NCBI GenBank assembly: GCA_016882165.1
Contig: VHBV01000047.1
Span: 1-9,374, forward strand
Origin: Candidatus Pelagibacterales bacterium
GTDB taxonomy: Bacteria > Pseudomonadota > Alphaproteobacteria > Rickettsiales > UBA1997
DNA length: 9,374 nt
Direction of reading: 5' to 3'
Under the pieces are notes generated by a model. That model searched no databases, had not been told where the DNA came from, and saw nothing but the letters and a program-made list of their open reading frames with translations. Made by a program: the position numbers and the translations under genes. Shown here one piece after another: positions 4,989 to 9,374 of the stretch. The stretch's first letter is position 1. The number at the start of each line of letters is the position of its first letter.

Positions 4989-6926
4989 CTACTTCTTATC
5001 TTCGTCTTTCACTTCTTCATATTCAGCATCAACAACTTTTTCAGAGCTGTTGTTTTCTGCATTGGCTGAAGCATCAGCAGCTCCAGCAGAAGCACCAGCA
5101 GCATCTCCACCAGCTTGACCAGGTTTGTAAATTGCTTCGCCAACTTTCATTGCGTGTTGCATTAAGCTTTCAGTTGCAGCTTTAATTTCAGCAGCATCAG
5201 CATTTTCTTTAGCAATTGCGTCTTTCACTTTTTGAATTTCAGCTTCAACTGCCGATTTGGTTGCAGAGCCAAGCTTGTCGCCATGTTCTTTCAAACTTTT
5301 TTCAGTTTCATACACTGCAGAATCAGCTTGGTTTTTAGCTTCAACAAATTCTTTTTTAGCTTTATCAGCCGATGCGTTTGCTTCGGCATCTTTAATCATT
5401 TTTTCAATTTCAGCGTCAGAAAGTCCGCCAGAAGATTGAATTCTGATTTCTTGCTCTTTATTTGTTGCTTTATCTTTTGCCGAAACTTTCACCACACCGT
5501 TAGCGTCAATGTCGAAAGAAACTTCAATTTGTGGCATTCCACGTGGAGCTGGCGCAATTCCTTCTAGGTTAAATTCGCCTAAAAGTTTGTTATGAACGGC
5601 AATGTCGCGCTCGCCTTGGAAAACTTTAATTGTAACTGCAGTTTGGCTGTCGGCAGCAGTTGAAAACACTTGGCTTTTATTAGTCGGAATTGTTGTGTTA
5701 CGATCAATTAAGCGAGTAAACACGCCACCAGCAGTTTCAATTCCAAGTGAAAGTGGAGTTACGTCTAAAAGCAATACGTCTTTCACGTCACCTTGAAGAA
5801 CTGCTGCTTGAATTGCAGCGCCAATTGCCACAACTTCATCAGGGTTAACACCTTTGCTTGGTTCTTTGCCAAAAAACTTTTTAACAGTTTCTACAACTTT
5901 TGGCATACGTGTCATTCCACCAACCAAAATTACTTCGTGAATTTCTGAAGCTGACAGACCAGCGTCTTTCAAAGCGTTTTCGCAAGGTTTAATAGTGCGT
6001 GAAATTAAGTCATCAACCAATTGCTCAAGTTTTGCACGAGTTAGCTTAACATTTAAATGTTTAGGTCCACTTGCGTCAGCTGTGATATAAGGCAAGTTAA
6101 TTTCTGTTTCTTGAGTTGAAGAAAGTTCAATTTTTGCTTTTTCAGCGGCTTCTTTCAAGCGTTGCAAAGCAAGAGGATCTTTAGTTAAATCAACAGAATT
6201 ATCTTTTTTGAATTCAGAAGCTAAGAATTCCAAGATTCTCATGTCAAAATCTTCACCACCCAAGAAAGTGTCGCCGTTGGTTGCTTTAACTTCAAAAACA
6301 CCATCGCCAATTTCCAAAACTGATACGTCAAAAGTTCCACCACCCAAGTCGTAAACAACAATTGTTTGGTTACCTTTTTTGTCCAAACCATAAGCAAGAG
6401 CAGCAGCAGTTGGCTCGTTAATAATTCTTAAAACTTCCAAACCAGCAATTTTTCCAGCGTCTTTTGTTGCTTGTCTTTGTGAGTCATTAAAATAAGCAGG
6501 AACTGTGATTACAGCTTTGTCAACTTTTTCACCCAAAAAACTTTCAGCTGTTTCTTTCATTTTCATCAAAGTGAAAGCTGAGATTTGGCTTGGAGAAAAT
6601 TTTTCACCTTTAACATCAACCCAAGCGTCACCATTTCCTGAGGAAACAATTTCATAGGGCACAAGTTCTTTGTCTTTTTTAGTAAGAGGATCATCATATC
6701 TTCTTCCGATCAATCTTTTAATACCGAAAATAGTATTTTTTGGATTGGTTACACCTTGTCTTTTTGCAGGAGCTCCAACAACTCTTTCGCCATTTTGTAA
6801 GAAACCAACAATTGAAGGAGTTGTTCTTGCGCCTTCAGAGTTTTCAATAACTTTTGGATTTTTTCCGTCCATAAATGCAACGCAGGAATTTGTTGTTCCT
6901 AAGTCAATACCGATTACTTTGCTCAT
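4989..6926 (-). CDS. dnaK: DnaK (Hsp70) molecular chaperone
   Basis: A complete 645-aa Hsp70 with every expected landmark: the phosphate-1 motif GIDLGTTNSCV (6-16), Lys70 in IFGIKRLIGR, the phosphate-2 loop DLGGGTFDVSV (193-203) with the autophosphorylation Thr198, the adenosine motif VGGMTRMPKV (335-344), the interdomain linker DVLLLDVTP (383-391), the peptide-binding beta domain, and a helical lid ending in an Ala/Gly-rich tail and KVVDAEYEEVKDEDKK. It is the cytosolic ATP-dependent foldase that works with DnaJ and GrpE. In most proteobacteria dnaJ lies directly downstream; here the downstream side is repeat DNA and convergent recJ, so dnaJ is elsewhere. No Shine-Dalgarno and no convincing sigma-32 heat-shock promoter or CIRCE element is visible upstream. 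The bases show more GC and steadier codon use than the flanking genes, as expected of a highly expressed gene. Confidence 0.99.
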   Translation of the reverse strand: MSKVIGIDLGTTNSCVAFMDGKNPKVIENSEGARTTPSIVGFLQNGERVVGAPAKRQGVTNPKNTIFGIKRLIGRRYDDPLTKKDKELVPYEIVSSGNGDAWVDVKGEKFSPSQISAFTLMKMKETAESFLGEKVDKAVITVPAYFNDSQRQATKDAGKIAGLEVLRIINEPTAAALAYGLDKKGNQTIVVYDLGGGTFDVSVLEIGDGVFEVKATNGDTFLGGEDFDMRILEFLASEFKKDNSVDLTKDPLALQRLKEAAEKAKIELSSTQETEINLPYITADASGPKHLNVKLTRAKLEQLVDDLISRTIKPCENALKDAGLSASEIHEVILVGGMTRMPKVVETVKKFFGKEPSKGVNPDEVVAIGAAIQAAVLQGDVKDVLLLDVTPLSLGIETAGGVFTRLIDRNTTIPTNKSQVFSTAADSQTAVTIKVFQGERDIAVHNKLLGEFNLEGIAPAPRGMPQIEVSFDIDANGVVKVSAKDKATNKEQEIRIQSSGGLSDAEIEKMIKDAEANASADKAKKEFVEAKNQADSAVYETEKSLKEHGDKLGSATKSAVEAEIQKVKDAIAKENADAAEIKAATESLMQHAMKVGEAIYKPGQAGGDAAGASAGAADASANAENNSSEKVVDAEYEEVKDEDKK

Positions 6927-6979
6927 ATAATTTTTAAAGTTTTAAAATTGTGAAAATACTGATTTTCGTTGAAAAAGAC

Positions 6980-7071
6980 TTATACCAAATAAACTGATTG
7001 CATTGCACCAATTTCTGTTACTTGTAATCAAATCTGAAAATAATTAGCTAAAAGTGTCTAGTTTGGTATAA
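6980..7071. repeat. 92-bp segment bounded by 10-bp inverted repeats upstream of dnaK
   Basis: TTATACCAAA (6980-6989) and TTTGGTATAA (7062-7071) are perfect inverted copies separated by 72 bases of non-coding sequence. The outer boundaries show no clear duplication. This could be a remnant of a small mobile element or a long-range stem in the dnaK 5' leader if transcription starts near 7080. Confidence 0.45.
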
Positions 7072-7086
7072 CTAAATTTTGAGATT

Positions 7087-7115
7087 GATATAATAATTGA
7101 TGTAATTCATTACAA
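7087..7115 (-). promoter_or_regulatory. Candidate dnaK promoter with overlapping palindrome
   Basis: On the minus strand TTGTAA (7110-7115, 4/6) and TATATC (7087-7092, 4/6) are 17 bases apart, which would give a leader of about 150 bases before dnaK. The perfect palindrome TGTAAT-TC-ATTACA (7101-7114) overlaps the -35 side and would be well placed for a repressor. Both are weak calls: the region is very AT-rich, and another -10-like TATAAG lies nearer the gene. Confidence 0.25.
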
Positions 7116-7734
7116 GAGCACTTGATTAATTTTTTTAAATGCAGCTTTTAGAATTATTGTGACATAAAAATTCTGGTCAAATTAGGTTTTGTTATATTTT
7201 CTTGTAACTTTTTGATAGCATATTTTAACTTAACTCCAGTTTTTATCGCCATATAATTTTCAGATTCAAAAATTATATTTTCTTTTGTAACAGTTTCTTG
7301 ATCCCAGAAATGCAGATTTTTGTCTATTAAAATTACAATTTCTTTATTTTTAGTAATTTCGGGTAGTAACTGCATTTTGTTAAAATCCAAACGATAAATG
7401 AAGTCTTCTCCAATCAAAGCAAACAGGCACATTTCTTTTGCCAGGATGATAAAATTATTAGTGTCAGTATTGTCTTCATCTAATATGAAAACGTAGTTTT
7501 TTTGATTGGCTAATGAATTTGTCATTTTTAAATCAATTACGGATTTATTATTTCTGAAGTCCAAAAAAAATAATAAACAAGAAAAACAATATAGAGAAAT
7601 TGCAATCCAAAACTTTATTTTACTGGTTTTAGAAGCTGTATGAATAATCTTTTCTTGATAGAGATTAGAAAAAAACATGTAAGTAATTAGTGGAAGAAAA
7701 AAAGTGGCAGTTTTATTGTAAAAATATGAGCTAT

Positions 7735-7740
7735 TAACTA
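7735..7740. repeat. Target-site duplication, left copy (TAACTA)
   Basis: TAACTA directly abuts the left IS terminus and is identical to 9335-9340, exactly 1600 bp away. Collapsing the two copies restores a continuous reading frame across the insertion point. Confidence 0.8.
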
Positions 7741-7757
7741 GTCCCCACTGAAGAACC
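7741..7757. repeat. IS terminal inverted repeat, left (downstream of transposase)
   Basis: GTCCCCACTGAAGAACC, matching the opposite end at 13 of 17 positions with the core CACTGAA conserved. It lies 21 bp beyond the transposase stop codon. Confidence 0.75.
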
Positions 7758-7778
7758 CTATTTCCATCCACAGCAATT

Positions 7779-9197
7779 CTAAATCCAACAAGTTTTCGGT
7801 AAAATAACCTCCAACAAGTGAAGTAAAATTTGAACCAAAAGATTACTTAATCTTCCGAGCTTCAGTAATTTCCTGATATGGTTCAGAATTAGGCGTAGGT
7901 TGTGTCCTGCTCCTGATAAGATCGCATTAAGTTGATCACCGATAACCCCCTTCAGCCTGCAAAGTCCCAGCTTCCCATCTTCCTTCATGTGGCCAATCAT
8001 TGGTTCGATGGCAGATCTGCGTTTGAGCTGCTTTTTGATTGAGCTGGTAATACCCCTTCTTTGTCCAGAGATGAAGATCTTGGTATGATTTCTGAGTGGA
8101 TCATTCTCGATTCCATGTCCTTTGTAGCCTTTGTCCACAGTCGCTGAATCGATTCTTACACCCGTGATTTTCTCTGCTGAAGCAAGAGTTGTGTTTATCG
8201 TATGTCCATCATAAGGATTGCCCGGAAGCGCTTCGCTGCTCACCACAAGTCCCTGCTTGTTGGTAACGGCAAGGGAAACTTTACAGCCAAATTCGTAACG
8301 TTTATGAGCCTTTCCTTTACTGATACAGTGAACATCTGGTTCATGAAGTGAATAAATTTTGTTTTTGCTGTTGCGTTCTTGAGCAAGTAACTGCTTGGTC
8401 TGGTCAAGAATTGAGTTAAAAACCTCTGTAAGATTTTCTTTGATTTTCTGATCGTTTTTTATCAGGGGATTAGCTTGAGAATTGATTTTGATTTTTCTCT
8501 CAACATCCCGCACAACTCTGCCAACAATCGTCTTCAAATGCTTGATTGCCTTCTTTGCTCTCTTCATCTGTTTGGCGTGAATGTAGCCAGAGATTTTACG
8601 TAGGAGAGTTTTTGAGATGAGGTTGTAGTTCTGACGAAGAGCAATTCCGTGTTTAGCTGCAAACTTCACCAATCTTGCACGAGCTTTATCGTAAAGTTTG
8701 GAATCGGTTGGGAAGGCGATGTTTTTAGGCATTACAGTGGTATCAACGATCACCTTCTTTAGGTCTTTGACCTTCACCGCTTCTGACTTCACAGCCACAG
8801 AAACCGTAAGAGAAAGAATTTTTTCTAACCTTGTGGAACCAAGTCTTTGACGGAATCTAGTGAGAGATGATGGATTGATCGGGAATTCCCATTGAAGAAA
8901 GTCGTAGCCACAGAAGTGTTGCCAGTAAGGATTTTCCACCCAGTTGCGCACAACTTGTTCATCAGAGAGGTGATGTAAATGCTGTAACAGCAGAAGTCCA
9001 ACCATCAGGCGGATTGGCTTTGGAGGCTGACCTCCAGCATTATGTTCGGATTGGTAAAGATCAGCGAATTCAATTTCTAACTCATTCCAGGGAATCATTT
9101 TACCCAAAATCAGAAGCTCATTTTTTGGATTGAGTTCATTGCTCAATCTTCCACGAAAAAGATCATTTTGACGATTATCGATCTGAGGTGCTTTCAT
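7779..9197 (-). CDS. IS5-superfamily DDE transposase
   Basis: A complete 472-aa transposase. The N-terminal DUF772-type region (about 35-125) shows GGQPPKPIRLMVGLLLLQHL, then SDEQVVRNWVENPYWQHFCG and PSSLTRFRQRLG. The catalytic RNase H-like domain is seen as D152 (VIVDTTVMPKNI), D355 (ATVDKGYKGHG) and E398 in the R-x3-E-x6-K signature (R394, E398, K405). A long basic region (about 170-280) lies between the first and second Asp, as is usual for the longer members. HKRYEFGCKVSLAV (298-311) is also typical. All catalytic residues are present and there is no frameshift, so the enzyme is predicted functional. The final residues (VILPKTCWI) end 38 bp inside the IS end. The ATG is preceded by a 137-bp leader within the IS with no clear ribosome-binding site. 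Confidence 0.95.
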   Translation of the reverse strand: MKAPQIDNRQNDLFRGRLSNELNPKNELLILGKMIPWNELEIEFADLYQSEHNAGGQPPKPIRLMVGLLLLQHLHHLSDEQVVRNWVENPYWQHFCGYDFLQWEFPINPSSLTRFRQRLGSTRLEKILSLTVSVAVKSEAVKVKDLKKVIVDTTVMPKNIAFPTDSKLYDKARARLVKFAAKHGIALRQNYNLISKTLLRKISGYIHAKQMKRAKKAIKHLKTIVGRVVRDVERKIKINSQANPLIKNDQKIKENLTEVFNSILDQTKQLLAQERNSKNKIYSLHEPDVHCISKGKAHKRYEFGCKVSLAVTNKQGLVVSSEALPGNPYDGHTINTTLASAEKITGVRIDSATVDKGYKGHGIENDPLRNHTKIFISGQRRGITSSIKKQLKRRSAIEPMIGHMKEDGKLGLCRLKGVIGDQLNAILSGAGHNLRLILNHIRKLLKLGRLSNLLVQILLHLLEVILPKTCWI

Positions 9198-9270
9198 GAA
9201 TTTCTGCTGCGATTTTTGCTAAAAAATTTGCCGGAAAATGGAGGGTTACACCTCGATTTCTGGTAAAAAA

Positions 9271-9298
9271 ATCTTAGGAAAAAGAGCTATAGAGTCAA
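9271..9298 (-). promoter_or_regulatory. Candidate transposase promoter inside the IS
   Basis: Minus strand TTGACT (9293-9298, 5/6 to consensus) is followed after 16 bases by TAAGAT (9271-9276, 4/6). It lies about 20 bp inside the IS right terminal repeat and roughly 75-100 bp before the transposase ATG. A GAGG...CCTC mini-hairpin (9241-9254) lies in the resulting leader. Confidence 0.4.
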
Positions 9299-9317
9299 GT
9301 GGGAGAAGGAGTGGGGA

Positions 9318-9334
9318 GGTATTTCAGTGTCGAC
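9318..9334. repeat. IS terminal inverted repeat, right (upstream of transposase)
   Basis: Reverse complement GTCGACACTGAAATACC, 13/17 identical to the left end; the outermost GTC and the core CACTGAA agree. It is abutted by the right TAACTA copy. Confidence 0.75.
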
Positions 9335-9340
9335 TAACTA
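9335..9340. repeat. Target-site duplication, right copy (TAACTA)
   Basis: Exact copy of 7735-7740, directly next to the right IS terminus. Six bases is longer than the 2-4 bp usual for several IS5 groups, which is worth noting. Confidence 0.8.
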
Positions 9341-9374
9341 AGGATTTGCTCATTAGAACTAAATTTGTGATAAA
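9335..9374 (-). pseudogene. Upstream fragment of the interrupted membrane-protein gene
   Basis: Read on the minus strand from the window edge, the frame FITNLVLMSKSLV is open up to the duplicated site and then enters the IS, where it stops at a TGA (9324-9326). Joined across the insertion it continues as SKSLVNSSYFYNK into the fragment at 7154-7740. The other two frames on this strand meet stops within these 40 bases. The rest of the gene's 5' part lies beyond the window. Confidence 0.7.

Larger units (their letters stand above)
7154..7771 (-). pseudogene. C-terminal part of a membrane protein cut by the IS
   Basis: An open frame of 205 codons can be read from a GTG at 7769-7771, but codons upstream of about 7740 (first 12 residues, VDGNRVLQWGLV) are IS end and target-duplication sequence. 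The ancestral part begins at NSSYFYNK. It has two membrane segments (about residues 22-38 and 53-71) joined by a basic loop (KTSKIK), then a ~130-residue soluble tail ending IFMSQ. The basic loop suggests cytoplasmic placement and hence an extracytoplasmic tail. I do not recognise the family; a polytopic glycosyltransferase-like membrane protein with a C-terminal outside domain would have this layout, but that is a guess. The frame continues upstream at 9335-9374 once the IS is removed. The gene is probably non-functional unless a fragment is translated from an internal start such as the Met in TYMFFSN. Confidence 0.8.
7741..9334 (-). mobile_element. Complete 1594-bp insertion sequence, IS5 superfamily
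   Basis: The boundaries are inferred from three agreeing signs. Terminal inverted repeats GTCCCCACTGAAGAACC (7741-7757) and GTCGACACTGAAATACC (reverse complement of 9318-9334) match at 13 of 17 positions. An exact 6-bp direct repeat, TAACTA, flanks both ends. Deleting the element plus one repeat rejoins the host gene in frame. The element carries one intact transposase gene on the minus strand and is visibly less AT-rich than the surrounding DNA. No passenger gene is present. The transposase type fits the IS5/IS1182-like DDE group with a DUF772-type N-terminus; I cannot name a specific IS. Ends, duplication and transposase are all whole, so it may be active. Confidence 0.88.

Noticed and set aside
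5232..5567. 111-codon plus-strand open frame (and smaller ones at 5257-5439, 5602-5796, 6670-6930) opposite dnaK
   Set aside because: Antisense shadows of the well-conserved dnaK reading frame; Phe/Cys/Ser-rich translations with no family resemblance.
7154..7771. Treating the 205-codon frame as an intact gene starting at the GTG 7769-7771
   Set aside because: The first 12 codons derive from the IS end and target site; the gene frame demonstrably continues beyond the IS.
7784..7819. Direct repeat TCCAACAAGT (7784-7793 and 7810-7819) considered as a target duplication at the IS left end
   Set aside because: Both copies lie in the 3' coding end of the transposase and next to it, inside the limits set by the terminal repeats and TAACTA; no matching copy at the right end.
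7800..9256. Alternative IS ends based on GGAGG-TTA / GGAGGGTTA similarity near 7805 and 9240
   Set aside because: Match is short and gapped, gives no flanking duplication, would cut off the transposase stop, and does not restore the host frame, unlike the 7741/9334 ends.

Overview
The window is an AT-rich bacterial chromosome segment. The gene set (ccmA-like cytochrome c biogenesis ATPase, mlaE, rlmJ, recJ, dnaK), the low GC, the weak or absent Shine-Dalgarno sequences and several families of intergenic palindromes fit an alphaproteobacterium of the Rickettsiales/Holosporales kind, probably host-associated. That placement is an inference from style and content; no marker here fixes the genus.

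Layout from left to right. Bases 1-371 hold the 3' part of a CcmA-type ABC ATPase (+), closed by a good intrinsic terminator. A minus-strand cluster follows, transcribed from about 2470 down to 523: mlaE, an unrecognised 74-codon gene and rlmJ. The first two overlap by one base and the last two are 5 bases apart, so this is very likely one translationally coupled operon. Between mlaE (-) and recJ (+), which diverge, lies a near-perfect 170-bp nested palindrome. recJ (2726-4513, +) is complete. It converges on dnaK (4989-6926, -), and the 475 bp between them is built mostly of repeats: two small hairpins, three degenerate 21-bp tandem units, a GTCATCCTGAG-type inverted repeat, and a second copy of the ATTGCGAGGAG/GTGGCAATCC palindrome ending 10 bp from the dnaK stop codon.

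Upstream of dnaK is a 227-bp spacer with a 10-bp inverted repeat and a candidate promoter. Beyond it lies a disrupted membrane-protein gene (-). Its frame is split by a complete insertion sequence of 1594 bp (7741-9334) that carries an intact 472-aa DDE transposase of the IS5 superfamily. The IS limits can be read directly: 17-bp imperfect terminal inverted repeats (13/17) flanked by an exact 6-bp duplication, TAACTA. Removing the IS and one TAACTA copy rejoins the two flanks in a single open frame, which confirms both the boundaries and the gene interruption. The IS is visibly less AT-rich than its host DNA (43% GC in one 60-base line counted at 8101, against 25% at 7201), suggesting recent arrival.

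Most of the genes are conserved housekeeping functions: outer-membrane lipid trafficking (MlaE), rRNA modification (RlmJ), recombination/repair exonuclease (RecJ) and chaperone (DnaK). I see no defence system, CRISPR, toxin system, biosynthetic cluster, tRNA or rRNA gene, and nothing I would call a new biological system. The most informative items are the base-resolved gene disruption, the intergenic palindromes, the unknown small gene in the mlaE-rlmJ operon and the altered catalytic-motif residues in RlmJ.
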